Part shown: positions 1 through 8,598 of the stretch, in pieces
Layout: each line of letters starts with the position of its first letter
Position numbering within the stretch: position 1 is the first letter of the stretch
Source: Betaproteobacteria bacterium
GTDB lineage: Bacteria > Pseudomonadota > Gammaproteobacteria > Burkholderiales > Burkholderiaceae_C
Length of the DNA: 51,422 nt
Assembly (NCBI GenBank): GCA_013289985.1
Contig: JABCYW010000029.1
Span: 1 to 51,422, forward strand
Reading direction: 5' to 3'
Notes under the pieces: generated by a model
What the model was told of the DNA's origin: nothing
Databases searched by the model: none
Seen by the model: only the letters and a program-made list of their open reading frames with translations
Position numbers and translations under genes: made by a program

Positions 1-215
1 TCATCTCCGAACTTCGGCAGGATCGCGCCGACGGCACGATCAAGCGCTGGTCGCCGATCCTCGTGGAGGTGCCCTTCAAGGCCCCGCTCAAGGGCAGCCG
101 CTTCCAGCCGTTCGCGACGCATCCAGCCGACGACAGCGGCGATCGCCTTGTGCCTGGCGACAACGCCGCGCGCTCGACGACCATCACCAACGCCGCTGCG
201 CAAGCCGCGCAGTGA
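1..215 (+). CDS. Unrecognised protein, C-terminal 70 residues (5' end outside window)
   Basis: An open frame enters from the left edge (codons in phase with base 3) and ends at a TGA at 213-215. The visible part begins ISELRQDRADGTIKRW and has a polar, Ala/Thr-rich tail ending NAAAQAAQ. I do not recognise the family. No membrane segment or catalytic motif is visible in this fragment. It lies on the same strand as the following small genes and catabolic operon, so it may belong to the same transcriptional unit. That is inferred from orientation only. Confidence 0.5.
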   Translation, partial: ISELRQDRADGTIKRWSPILVEVPFKAPLKGSRFQPFATHPADDSGDRLVPGDNAARSTTITNAAAQAAQ

Positions 216-248
216 TCCATCCCGACCGACATCAACCATAGGCCAGCC

Positions 249-410
249 ATGACACACCCGACACGCCCCCTCATCGGTCCGAAGCCGATGCGTTACGTCA
301 ATTCGGTGCGCACCGACATCCGCCGGACGTTCCGCCGCTTCCGCCTGCTCGACTACCTGCGTCGACGCGGCGCCGCCAATGTCGCGCCAAGTGGTCTGGC
401 AGCTGCGTAG
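249..410 (+). CDS. Small basic protein, 53 aa
   Basis: An ATG at 249 opens a 53-codon frame ending in TAG at 408-410, 33 bases after the preceding stop. The product starts MTHPTRPLIGPKPMRY and is strongly arginine-rich in the middle (RTDIRRTFRRFRLLDYLRRR), with no hydrophobic segment. The basic amphipathic stretch could bind nucleic acid, membrane or a partner protein. No family is recognised. It sits between an unrecognised gene and a 44-residue membrane protein on the same strand, which suggests co-transcription. Support comes from the clean frame and close spacing; no strong ribosome-binding site was noted. Confidence 0.4.
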   Translation: MTHPTRPLIGPKPMRYVNSVRTDIRRTFRRFRLLDYLRRRGAANVAPSGLAAA

Positions 411-476
411 CAGACGGCCCAGCCGATCCGGAATCGCCGTTCACGAACGAATCGCTCTACCCAACCAGGAGGCCCC

Positions 477-611
477 ATGGCCCGGATTCTGAAGCTCATC
501 AAGATGACGCGCGAAGACTCGCCCGTCGCGTCCGTCATCTTCCCCATCGCCACCATCGCGTTCCTCGCGTCGTCGTTCGGCTATGTCGCGTTGACGATCG
601 CCAACCACTGA
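477..611 (+). CDS. Small single-pass membrane protein, 44 aa
   Basis: A strong Shine-Dalgarno (AGGAGG at about 468-473) precedes the ATG at 477, which makes this the best supported of the tiny genes here. The 44-residue product has a charged N-terminus (MARILKLIKMTREDSPVASV) followed by one hydrophobic helix of about 20 residues (from roughly VIFPIAT to GYVALTI) and ends IANH. It is probably an inner-membrane peptide. Function is unknown; such proteins often modulate a larger membrane complex, but no partner is identifiable here. The TGA stop abuts a decayed SnoaL-like gene. Confidence 0.55.
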   Translation: MARILKLIKMTREDSPVASVIFPIATIAFLASSFGYVALTIANH

Positions 612-628
612 CCGCATCGACGGACAGG

Positions 629-769
629 CACGTTTTCGCGCCGCGGGACGGCAATCCGGGCAGCAACCTGCACGGCTACGGCTTCCATCACGAGACGTGG
701 AAGATCATCGATGGCCAGTGGCGAATCGCACACTTCGAGCTGCACCGCGTCCTCGTCGACCACACCTGA
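629..769 (+). pseudogene. SnoaL-like/NTF2-fold protein, C-terminal remnant
   Basis: Reading the frame that ends at TGA 767-769 gives HVFAPRDGNPGSNLHGYGF, then HHETWKIIDGQWRIAHFELH and RVLVDHT. This matches the end of SnoaL-like NTF2-fold proteins, where a W-K/R-I-x-x-G-x-W-R-I-x-H pattern forms the last beta strands. No start codon or N-terminal half exists: the frame runs upstream through the 44-aa gene region without homology. I interpret it as the 3' scar of an accessory enzyme once linked to the neighbouring aromatic/aldehyde pathway, since SnoaL-like proteins are common in such clusters. Confidence 0.55.
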
Positions 770-1286
770 AGGTCGGCCACCGGTCGCCATCGGCGACAGT
801 GCGCCTGGCCCGCCGGGATGCGCGCAATGCCGGCGCATCGCCGAGCGCGGACGCCCCATGACGGTCGTCCCACGCGACTTCCGATTGCGTGCTTCGCGCA
901 CGACCCTCTTCATCCGGCCCGCGTAGCCCGCCTGGCCGGCTTCGCTCGCGCGCGGCGCGCGTGGGCGCACTTCTCGTCCAGATCCAGTGCCCCATCCGCT
1001 TTGATGGCCGCGCGCCGATTGCTTCTCCACGCGGACGATTGAAACCCGTTTGGACGGACTACCGGCGTGATCGTTCGGATCCTAGATTCATCACGTCAAA
1101 CCCAGGAACCGAGATGAAGACTCCAGGAGCCACCACCGGTGCACCGGGCATGGGCAATACGGCCAACGCAAAAGTTCGCATTGCTCACGCGACATCTGAA
1201 AAAGAAGCCAGAGCGGTGATGCGCCGAATACCCAACTATGTATCGGTCACCACCAACCCCAAACCCTCAGTCTTTGGAGAATCAAC
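770..1286. other. Intergenic region upstream of the catabolic operon
   Basis: No convincing gene. A 58-codon frame starting at ATG 1114 runs into the start of the aldehyde dehydrogenase gene but has no recognisable content. The operon promoter presumably lies here; no confident -35/-10 pair can be named. The only clear signal is the Shine-Dalgarno GGAGA at about 1276-1280 in front of the ATG at 1287. Confidence 0.4.
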
Positions 1287-2774
1287 ATGAGCAACATTCG
1301 TGGCGTGACCATCGTGGACGGGATCCCAGAATATCGCTATTTCGCCGGTGGCGAATGGCGCGCGGCCGAGAGCAGCAAGCTGTTCGACGTCTACCGTCCG
1401 TATGACCGCAGTCTCTACGCACGGGTCGCCGCCGGCGGCCGCGCGGAGGCACAGGCCGCAGTGGAAGCAGCCGCCAAGGCCTTCCCGGCCTGGTCGCAGA
1501 CGACCCCGGCCGAGCGCGCGCGGCTGTTCAACAAGGCCGCCGAGATCGTGAAGCGCCGGCGTGCCGAGATCGCCGAGATCCTGGCCGTCGAGACGGGCAG
1601 CACCATCTCGTTCGCGACCTTCCAGCAAGACCTCGTCGCCGCGACCATCGAGCAGGCCGCCGGCTGGATGTACCAGCCCAAGGGCGAGGTCCTGGAGACC
1701 AACCAGCCCGGTCTCCATTCCATCAGCGTGCGTCGCCCGCTGGGTGTGGTGGCCAGCTTCACGCCGTGGAACGGTGCCAACATCCTGTCGTGGCGCGCCG
1801 TCATCTCGCCGGTCGCCGCCGGCAACACGGTCGTCGTGAAGCCGTCCGAACTGGCGCCGATCTCGGCTGGCCTGATCCTGGCGCAGATCGTGGAGGAAGC
1901 CGGATTCCCCCCCGGCGTCATCAACGTGGTGACCCATGCGCCCGGCGCCGCGTCGGAGATCGCCGACGTCTTCTTCGAGAGCCCGGACGTGCGGGTGATC
2001 AACCTCATCGGCGGCGTCAAGACGGCTCGCATGCTCGCCAAGCGCGCCGGCGAGACGCTCAAGCGCACGACGATGGAGCTGGGCGGCTACAACCCGATGA
2101 TCGTCCTCGACGACGTGGACGTGGACTACGCGGTCCGCACCGCCACCTTCGGCTCGTTCTTCCACCAGGGCCAGATCTGCCTGAACACGCGCCGCATCAT
2201 CGTCCAGCGCAAGATCGCGGACGAGTTCATCGCGAAGTTCGCTGCCCGCACGAAGACACTGGTCTCCGGCGATCCGCAGGACCCGAAGACCGTCATCGGG
2301 CCGCTGATCACGCCCGCGGCCGTCAAGCTGGTCGACCAGCGCGTGAAGGAGGCCGTGGCCAAGGGCGCGACGCTGCACACGGGCGGCACGTTCGACGGCC
2401 AGATCTACCAGCCGACGATCCTCAGCAACGTCCCGCTAGCCGCGGAAGTCGCCAACGAGGAGACCTTCGGCCCGGTCGTGGTGGTCGAGGTCGTCGACAC
2501 GGCGGAACAGGCCGTGGAGGCGGCGAACCGCACGATGTATGGCCTGTCGTCGTCCATTCTCTCGGGCGACACCTACAAGGCGTTCGAGCTGGCCCCGCGG
2601 ATCCTCGCCGGCATCGTCAACGTCAACTCCCCGACGGTCAACGACGAGATCCATGCCCCCATGGGCGGCGTGCGCGACAGCGGCTGGGGCCGCACCGGCC
2701 CCGACAGCCTGAAGGAGTTCCAGGACGTCATCTGGATCAACGCGCACAGCGGTCAACGCCAGTACCCCATCTGA
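1287..2774 (+). CDS. NAD(P)-dependent aldehyde dehydrogenase, benzaldehyde/vanillin-dehydrogenase-like
   Basis: This 495-residue protein has the full ALDH superfamily layout. FTPWN and VVKPSE form the cofactor-binding part, Glu264 in MELGGYNP is the general base, and Cys298 in HQGQICLNTRR is the nucleophile. NEETFGPV lies near the C-terminus. The HQGQIC context resembles benzaldehyde, vanillin and salicylaldehyde dehydrogenases, so an aromatic aldehyde substrate is likely but not proven. It would oxidise an aldehyde to the acid in the cytoplasm. It is the first gene of an operon with a GMC oxidoreductase (58-base gap) and an amidohydrolase. GGAGA sits about 7 bases before the ATG. Confidence 0.92.
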   Translation: MSNIRGVTIVDGIPEYRYFAGGEWRAAESSKLFDVYRPYDRSLYARVAAGGRAEAQAAVEAAAKAFPAWSQTTPAERARLFNKAAEIVKRRRAEIAEILAVETGSTISFATFQQDLVAATIEQAAGWMYQPKGEVLETNQPGLHSISVRRPLGVVASFTPWNGANILSWRAVISPVAAGNTVVVKPSELAPISAGLILAQIVEEAGFPPGVINVVTHAPGAASEIADVFFESPDVRVINLIGGVKTARMLAKRAGETLKRTTMELGGYNPMIVLDDVDVDYAVRTATFGSFFHQGQICLNTRRIIVQRKIADEFIAKFAARTKTLVSGDPQDPKTVIGPLITPAAVKLVDQRVKEAVAKGATLHTGGTFDGQIYQPTILSNVPLAAEVANEETFGPVVVVEVVDTAEQAVEAANRTMYGLSSSILSGDTYKAFELAPRILAGIVNVNSPTVNDEIHAPMGGVRDSGWGRTGPDSLKEFQDVIWINAHSGQRQYPI

Positions 2775-2832
2775 AGCCAACGGGCCGGCGCCTGGCGCGC
2801 CGGCCATCCAACGAATCAACAAAGGAATCGAC

Positions 2833-4560
2833 ATGAGCAACCCCAACGAAACCATGCAGACACTGCTGGACCAGGTGTCCAGCGGCCGACTGAGCCGGCG
2901 CAACTTCCTGACGCTGGCCGGCGCGGCCGGCCTTGCAACCGGTCTCTCGGTGACGGCGGTGCAACAGGCGTTCGCCGCCGGCGACAACCAGGCGGTCAAC
3001 CGGGCCAAGCTGGCAGGCGCCTACGACTACATCGTCGTCGGCGCGGGCGCGTCCGGCTCGGTCGTGGCGGGCGAACTGTCCAGGACCGGCGCGTCGGTGC
3101 TGGTCGTGGAGTCCGGCGGTCCGGACAGCTCGCCCACGATCAGCAATCCCAGCATCTGGTTCTACAACCTCGGCAGCCCGATGAACTGGAACCTGCCGAT
3201 CGCGCCGGTGCCGCAGCTGAACAACCGCCAGTTCAACATGGCGCTGGGCCGCGTGCTGGGCGGTGGCAGCTCCATCAACGCGCTTGTGTGGTCGCGCGGC
3301 CTGGCCCGCGACTATGACGGGTGGGAGAAGGCCGGTGCCAAGGGCTGGGCCTTCAAGGACGTGCTGCCGATGTTCAAGGCCCAGGAGGACTGGGAGGGCG
3401 GCGCGAACGAATGGCGTGGCGCCGGCGGCCCCGTGCACATCCGCAAGCCCGGCAATCCGCATCCCACGGCACCGGCGTTCATCGAGGCGGCGCGCCAGAT
3501 GGGCTTCCCCATCCACGAAGACGCCAACGGCCCGATGCGTGCCGGCGCGGGCTACATCAACATGAACATCGCGGCAGACGGAACGCGCGTGAGCGCCGCC
3601 CGCGCCTTCCTGCGCCCCAACCTCGACCGCTCCAACCTCACGCTGCTGCTGAACGCCAACGTCACCCGCGTTGTGGTCGACGGCGACCGCGCGAGCGGCG
3701 TGGAGCTCGTCGCCGCCGACGGCAGCGCCTCGACGATCCGGGCCCATCGCGAGGTGATCGTCGCGACCGGCACGATCAACACGGCCAAGCTGCTGATGCT
3801 TTCCGGCATCGGCGACGCGCAGCAGCTGCGGACGCTGGGCATCAAACCGGTCGCCAATCTGCGCGGCGTCGGCCGCAACCTGCAGGACCACGTGATCGTC
3901 TCGGGCGTCGTCTACCAGTACAAGGGCAAGATGCCGGATCGCCCCGTCGACAGCAACGCCGTCGACGCCGAGGTCTATCTCTCGAGCGGCGTGGACAGCC
4001 ACGACACCGACATCAACCTCGTGCTGGAGCAGTTGCCGCTCGCGACGCCGGAAGCCGCGGCACGCTTTGGCGCGCCGCCGAAGGAAGGCTTCACGATCGC
4101 GCCGGCGCTCGTCCAGCCGACGAGCCGCGGCCAGGTACGCCTCGCCAGCGCGAACTGGCGCGACGCGCCGATCATCGAAGCCAACCATCTCGGCACGGAT
4201 CGCGACATCGCCGCGATCGTGCGGGCGGTGGAAGCGGCGCGCGAGCTTGGCAGCAAGTCGGCGTTCGATGGCGTGCGGCAGGAAGAGGTCGTCCCCGGCG
4301 CGGCGGCCACCAGCAAGCAGGACGTGCTCGAATTCGTGCGCACGGCGGCCGCGAGTTTCGGCCACCCGGTCGGCACCGCGAAGATGGGCAAAGGCGCCGA
4401 TGCCGTCGTGGACAGCCAGCTCCGGGTCCACGGCATTCGCGGCCTGCGCGTGGCGGACGCCTCGGTGATGCCGGCCGTCCCGTCGGGCCCGACCAACGCG
4501 CCCAGCTTCATGATCGGCGGCCGCGCTGCCGAGTTCATCAAGTCCACCCGGTCGGTGTGA
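2833..4560 (+). CDS. GMC-family FAD oxidoreductase with Tat signal
   Basis: This is a 575-residue choline-dehydrogenase/aryl-alcohol-oxidase type enzyme. The N-terminus carries a twin-arginine signal (SRRNFLTLAGAAGLATG, about residues 20-40), implying export in folded form with bound FAD. The FAD dinucleotide motif is DYIVVGAGASGS. Both GMC signatures are visible: GRVLGGGSSINALVWSRG, and ATGTINTAKLLMLSGIG. The catalytic histidine is His511 in SFGHPVGTAKMG, followed by GPTNAPSFMIGGRAAEFI. It probably oxidises an alcohol to the aldehyde taken by the upstream gene product; the substrate cannot be read from sequence. AAAGGA precedes the ATG, and the amidohydrolase starts 10 bases downstream. Confidence 0.92.
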   Translation: MSNPNETMQTLLDQVSSGRLSRRNFLTLAGAAGLATGLSVTAVQQAFAAGDNQAVNRAKLAGAYDYIVVGAGASGSVVAGELSRTGASVLVVESGGPDSSPTISNPSIWFYNLGSPMNWNLPIAPVPQLNNRQFNMALGRVLGGGSSINALVWSRGLARDYDGWEKAGAKGWAFKDVLPMFKAQEDWEGGANEWRGAGGPVHIRKPGNPHPTAPAFIEAARQMGFPIHEDANGPMRAGAGYINMNIAADGTRVSAARAFLRPNLDRSNLTLLLNANVTRVVVDGDRASGVELVAADGSASTIRAHREVIVATGTINTAKLLMLSGIGDAQQLRTLGIKPVANLRGVGRNLQDHVIVSGVVYQYKGKMPDRPVDSNAVDAEVYLSSGVDSHDTDINLVLEQLPLATPEAAARFGAPPKEGFTIAPALVQPTSRGQVRLASANWRDAPIIEANHLGTDRDIAAIVRAVEAARELGSKSAFDGVRQEEVVPGAAATSKQDVLEFVRTAAASFGHPVGTAKMGKGADAVVDSQLRVHGIRGLRVADASVMPAVPSGPTNAPSFMIGGRAAEFIKSTRSV

Positions 4561-4570
4561 AGGAGCAGCC

Positions 4571-5536
4571 ATGTCTTTCACCATCGACGTTCACCACCAC
4601 ATCCTGCCGGATGTCTTCTATCGCGCGACCAACGACGTGCACAACCCGGTCGGGGGCATCAAGCCACCGCCGTGGTCCAGGGAGTCCATGCTGTCCTACA
4701 TGGACGACGCGGGAATCGACGTCGCGATCACCTCGATCAGCACGCCCGGCGTCCACATGGGCGACGACGCGAAGGCGCGTGAGCTGGCGCGGCGGGTCAA
4801 CGAACTGTCCGCGGACCTGATCAAGGAGCGGCCAGACCGCCTCGGCGGCTTCGCGGCACTCCCGCTGCCGGATGTCGACGGCGCGTTGCGCGAGTTGGAG
4901 TACGCCATGGACGTCCTCAAGATGGATGGCGTCGTGCTGTTCTCGAACGCGCGCGGCATCTACCTGGGCGACGCGCGGTTCAAGCCCCTGTTCGACGAGC
5001 TCGAGCGGCGCAAGGCGGTGGTCTTCGTGCATCCGACCGCGTCCTTCGACGCATCGTCGCGTGGCCTCGACCTGCCCGACACCCTGATCGACTTCACCGC
5101 CGACACGACCCGGGCCATCGCGCAGATGCACTACAAGAACGTGTTCGCGCGCACGCCGAACGTGAAGTACATCTTTTCTCACGCAGGCGGAACGACCCCG
5201 TTCCTGGCGAAGCGCCTGGCGATCATCGACGAGATGAACGTCATGCCGGGTGCCGAGGAGCGCGGGACGGCCGCGGACACGTTCCGCAGGCTGTACTGGG
5301 ACACGGCGCTGTCGTGGTCGCCCGCCAACATGGAGATGCTGCGCAGCGTGGCTGGGATGGGCCAGGTGCTCTTCGGCTCCGACTACCCGTACCTGCGCCG
5401 CGACCTCGCCGTGAACTGCCGCAGCGAAGTCGAGCAGAGCCCCGTGCTCGCGCCTGAGGAAAGTCGCGCTGTCATGGCCGGGAATGCGTTGAAGCTGTTC
5501 CCAAGGCTTTCGGCAAGCGCGGCGCTCCGGACGTGA
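4571..5536 (+). CDS. Amidohydrolase-2/ACMSD-like metal-dependent hydrolase or decarboxylase
   Basis: This 321-residue TIM-barrel protein of the amidohydrolase-2 (ACMSD-like) family has the expected metal ligands in order: HHH near residue 8, VHPTA in the middle, SHAGG, and FGSDYPYL near the end. Family members include gamma-resorcylate and related decarboxylases as well as ring-cleavage-product hydrolases, so both decarboxylation and C-C or lactone hydrolysis are possible. It is the third gene of the operon, 10 bases behind the GMC gene, with GGAG at about 4563. It is probably cytoplasmic, as no signal peptide is seen. In context it would act on the acid produced by the aldehyde dehydrogenase. 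Confidence 0.87.
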   Translation: MSFTIDVHHHILPDVFYRATNDVHNPVGGIKPPPWSRESMLSYMDDAGIDVAITSISTPGVHMGDDAKARELARRVNELSADLIKERPDRLGGFAALPLPDVDGALRELEYAMDVLKMDGVVLFSNARGIYLGDARFKPLFDELERRKAVVFVHPTASFDASSRGLDLPDTLIDFTADTTRAIAQMHYKNVFARTPNVKYIFSHAGGTTPFLAKRLAIIDEMNVMPGAEERGTAADTFRRLYWDTALSWSPANMEMLRSVAGMGQVLFGSDYPYLRRDLAVNCRSEVEQSPVLAPEESRAVMAGNALKLFPRLSASAALRT

Positions 5537-5584
5537 GCGTCGTGAGATCTTCCGCCCGACTCGACGCACGGCTTTGAATGAGCA

Positions 5585-5613
5585 GGGATCGCGCAAGCAG
5601 CGCGTGCGATCCC
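5585..5613. repeat. Inverted repeat GGGATCGC / GCGATCCC
   Basis: Perfect 8-bp arms at 5585-5592 and 5606-5613 lie between the amidohydrolase stop and the next start. It may be the operon's terminator, although there is no T-run, or an operator for the downstream GAF-GGDEF-EAL gene. Function undecided. Confidence 0.35.
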
Positions 5614-5659
5614 GATCGTGCCTATACTGGGTACCGGCTCCTTCACAGCAAGGATTCCC

Positions 5660-7531
5660 ATGTCCCGAGCGCTGTCACGCGAACAGGAACTCCAGAGGAC
5701 CAGCCGTGCCTTGCGCACTCTGAGTGGCAGCAACCGTGCGCTGCTGCGGCTTGTCGACAGGGGGGCGCTCCTGAAAGAGATCTGCCGCGTCGTCGTGGAG
5801 GAAGCCGGCTATGGCGCCGCCATCGTCATCCGCGTCGAGGGCGAAGCCCAGGAAGTGTTCACGCCTCTGGCCATGTTCGGCCATGAGACTGCCTTCCAGG
5901 AACTCAACGACGCTCACTGGTTCGGCGCGGAGGCCGATCAGAGCGCGACAAGCGTCGCCGTTCGAACGGGCAGTCCCTGCCTGGTCAACAACATCCCGGA
6001 CAACCCGGACGTTCCAGCCGGTTGGCGCGAATTCAACCGGCGCCACGGATTCGGTTCCGTGCTCTCGCTTCCGCTGCGTGTAGGCGGCCGGATCTACGGC
6101 GCGCTGACCATCGTCGCACCCGAGCCGGATGCCTTCGATGAGTTCGAGAGAGCTCCTCTGGAGGAGGCCGCGGCGGACCTGGCGTTCGGCCTCGAGACTC
6201 TGCAGGCGCGCGAACGTCACGCCGCGACCGAGCAGGCGATGCAAAGGCTCATGCTGTTCGATCCCGTGAGCAGCCTGCCGAACAAGGCGCATTTCCGCCG
6301 GATGCTGGGCGATGCGATTCGCTCTGCAAGCGACACCACGCAACCCCTGACCGTCATCCGACTTGCGATTGACCGGCTTCAGGACGTGGACGTGATCCTT
6401 GGATCATCGATTGCGGATCGAGTGGTGGAGCAGGTCGCGCGTCGGCTGGAGGCGGCGCTGGCATCCAACGAGACGCTCGCCCAGCTTGCGGACGCCGAAT
6501 TCGCGGTGATCGTCGGCGGGTCAGGTGCAGAAACGGGCCGGCTCGCGGCGAGGCGCCTGGCCGAGGCCATGGCGGCACCGTTCGAGATGGAAGGCATCCA
6601 GTTGGACGTCCGGCTTGTTTGCGGGCTGGCCGTCTTTCCCGGTCACGGAGGCGACGCTGATGTGCTCGTTCGCCGCGCGGGCATCGCGCTGGTCAGCGCC
6701 CGGCATCAAGGCACCCACATCGCCGTGTTCAACAATGCCCTTGACATGGGGTGCGTCCGCAACATCTCGCTGATGGCCGACCTGCGGCGAGCGATCTCGA
6801 ACGGTGAACTGCGTCTGTATTGCCAGCCGAAAGTCGAGATCGGACCGCGACAGCCCTGCGGCCTCGAAGCGCTCGTGAGGTGGGAACACCCCAGGAAAGG
6901 GCTGCTCAATCCGAACGAGTTCATTCACGTGGCCGAGAGCACGGGACTCATCACGCCACTCACCTACTGGGTTCTCGAGGACACGTTGCGCCAGGCCTAT
7001 GCCTGGCGCGCCGCGGGCATCGAGCAAACAGTCTCGGTGAACATGTCGGCTCACGATCTGCGTGACGATCGCTTCCTCGAACGGGTATCGGACAAGCTCA
7101 CTACCTGGGGAACGCAAGCTGGTGCGATCGAATTCGAGCTGACCGAAAGCGCGCTCATGCAGGATCCTGCCAAGGCGCTCGAAGTCCTCAACGGCCTCAA
7201 GAAGCTCGGGGTCCGGTTGTCCATAGACGATTTCGGCACCGGATACTCCTCTCTGTCGTATTTGTCCAGGCTGCCCGTCGACACGATCAAGATCGACCAG
7301 TCCTTCGTGCGCGGCATGATCGCAGATCCCGGCTGTGCCGCCATCGTGAAGTCCACCATAGACCTGGCCCACAACCTGAAGCTGCATGTCATCGCGGAAG
7401 GTGTCGAGGACGATGCGACTTTCGACGCGCTCGGGAATTTGGGATGCGATGCCGCGCAGGGCTTCTCGATCGGGCGGCCGATGCCTGTTTCGGAGTTTGG
7501 CGCGTGGCTGAACCGGCAACCGTATCACTAG
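5660..7531 (+). CDS. GAF-(degenerate GGDEF)-EAL protein, probable c-di-GMP phosphodiesterase
   Basis: I place the start at ATG 5660 because AAGGA lies about 8 bases upstream; an in-frame ATG at 5618 would add 14 residues without such a site. The 623-residue product has a GAF domain (about residues 50-190), a GGDEF-like domain (about 195-360) and an EAL domain (about 380-615). The GGDEF active-site loop reads ADAEF (277-281), so cyclase activity is probably lost, although GTP might still bind. The EAL domain keeps its catalytic set: E403 in LEALVRW, VNMSA, ELTES, DDFGTGYSS (523-524), IKIDQSF and AEGVE. No membrane segment, so it is cytoplasmic, with the GAF as likely sensor. Confidence 0.88.
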   Translation: MSRALSREQELQRTSRALRTLSGSNRALLRLVDRGALLKEICRVVVEEAGYGAAIVIRVEGEAQEVFTPLAMFGHETAFQELNDAHWFGAEADQSATSVAVRTGSPCLVNNIPDNPDVPAGWREFNRRHGFGSVLSLPLRVGGRIYGALTIVAPEPDAFDEFERAPLEEAAADLAFGLETLQARERHAATEQAMQRLMLFDPVSSLPNKAHFRRMLGDAIRSASDTTQPLTVIRLAIDRLQDVDVILGSSIADRVVEQVARRLEAALASNETLAQLADAEFAVIVGGSGAETGRLAARRLAEAMAAPFEMEGIQLDVRLVCGLAVFPGHGGDADVLVRRAGIALVSARHQGTHIAVFNNALDMGCVRNISLMADLRRAISNGELRLYCQPKVEIGPRQPCGLEALVRWEHPRKGLLNPNEFIHVAESTGLITPLTYWVLEDTLRQAYAWRAAGIEQTVSVNMSAHDLRDDRFLERVSDKLTTWGTQAGAIEFELTESALMQDPAKALEVLNGLKKLGVRLSIDDFGTGYSSLSYLSRLPVDTIKIDQSFVRGMIADPGCAAIVKSTIDLAHNLKLHVIAEGVEDDATFDALGNLGCDAAQGFSIGRPMPVSEFGAWLNRQPYH

Positions 7532-7569
7532 GTCGAAAGTGCCTTGGCAGGCCGTGCATCCATTGGCTG

Positions 7570-8487
7570 TCACCGTATTCGGCCGCCAGCCTGTTGAACT
7601 TCCAGCTCTCGAATCAAGTCGATGAACACGCGCAGCCCCGCGGGCATGTGCCGGCCCGCCGGGTAGTACAGGGCAAGCCCCGGGAAAGGCGGCGTCCATT
7701 CCTGCAGCACGCGCACGAGACGGCCGGCCGCGACGTCCTCGGCCACGTACCACTCGGCGAGGTGCGCCAGCCCCACGCCGGCCCGCACCGCGTCGAGCAT
7801 GAGCAGCGGTGCGTCGAGGACGAGATTGCCCGGGACATCGACGTGCAGCGCCTCGCCTCGCCTTGCGAACTCCCATCGGTACGGCGCGCCGTTGGGCAGG
7901 CGAGCCCGGATGCATTGGTGCCGCGCCAGGTCGGACGGTGACTTCGGCTTCGGGTGGCGCGTGAAGTATTCCGGCGTGGCCACCACGGCCATGCGCATGT
8001 CGCGGCCGATCGGCACGCGGATCATGTCGCGCGGCACCAGTTCGCTCGGCCGCAGGCCCGCGTCGTAGCCCTCGGCCACGATGTCGATCATGCGGCCCTC
8101 GGTCACGATGTCGATGGTCATGTCCGGGTAGCGCCGCAGGGTCTCCACGACCAGGGGAGCGAACACCATGCGGGCCGCGCCGAGCGCGGCGTTGATCCGG
8201 AGCGTCCCCGCCGGCCTTTGCCGTTGGCTGGTCGCCGCTTCGGTCGCGCTCCGGATCTCGGACATGGCCGGCCCCACGCGCGCGACGAACTGCTCGCCCG
8301 CTTCGGTCAGCGACACGCTGCGCGTCGTTCGATGGAAGAGGCGCACCCCCAATCGCGCCTCGAGGCCCGCCACGGCGCTGCTCAAGGCCGACGTGGACAT
8401 TCCCAGCTCGACGGCCGCAGGGCGGAAGCCGCGGCGCCGAGCCACCGCCAGCACCGCCTCGAGCTCGACCAGACCTGATTTGTGCAT
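7570..8487 (-). CDS. LysR-family transcriptional regulator
   Basis: This 305-residue protein has an N-terminal winged helix-turn-helix typical of the family (AAVELGMSTSALSSAVAGLE, then RLFHRTTRSVSLTEAGEQF) and a periplasmic-binding-protein-like effector domain from about residue 90. It is transcribed divergently from the aldehyde dehydrogenase at 8599, with 111 bases between the two starts. That is the classic arrangement in which a LysR protein controls its neighbour and itself. The inducer cannot be predicted from sequence. Start is an ATG at 8485-8487. Confidence 0.93.
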   Translation of the reverse strand: MHKSGLVELEAVLAVARRRGFRPAAVELGMSTSALSSAVAGLEARLGVRLFHRTTRSVSLTEAGEQFVARVGPAMSEIRSATEAATSQRQRPAGTLRINAALGAARMVFAPLVVETLRRYPDMTIDIVTEGRMIDIVAEGYDAGLRPSELVPRDMIRVPIGRDMRMAVVATPEYFTRHPKPKSPSDLARHQCIRARLPNGAPYRWEFARRGEALHVDVPGNLVLDAPLLMLDAVRAGVGLAHLAEWYVAEDVAAGRLVRVLQEWTPPFPGLALYYPAGRHMPAGLRVFIDLIRELEVQQAGGRIR

Positions 8488-8516
8488 TGTCCTGATTTCA
8501 AGGACGTCTCATCGAC

Positions 8517-8536
8517 ATTTGTCCATCTTATCAAAT
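8517..8536. promoter_or_regulatory. Candidate LysR binding dyad
   Basis: ATTTG (8517-8521), ten spacer bases and CAAAT (8532-8536) form an interrupted dyad in the AT-rich divergent promoter between the LysR gene and the aldehyde dehydrogenase. This fits the T-N11-A type of site bound by LysR proteins. Position and symmetry are seen; binding is inferred. Confidence 0.5.
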
Positions 8537-8598
8537 CAAACAAGGGCGCCTAGATTCCATCCGTACCCGTTTCGACAACCCCAGTCCAGGAGTCCACC

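Noticed and set aside
1114-1290. 58-codon frame before the aldehyde dehydrogenase gene
   Set aside because: It overlaps the next start by four bases, has no recognisable content and no good ribosome-binding site; more likely leader sequence.
3321-4820. 499-codon frame inside the GMC gene
   Set aside because: Out-of-frame shadow with extreme Arg content; the GMC frame has all family motifs.
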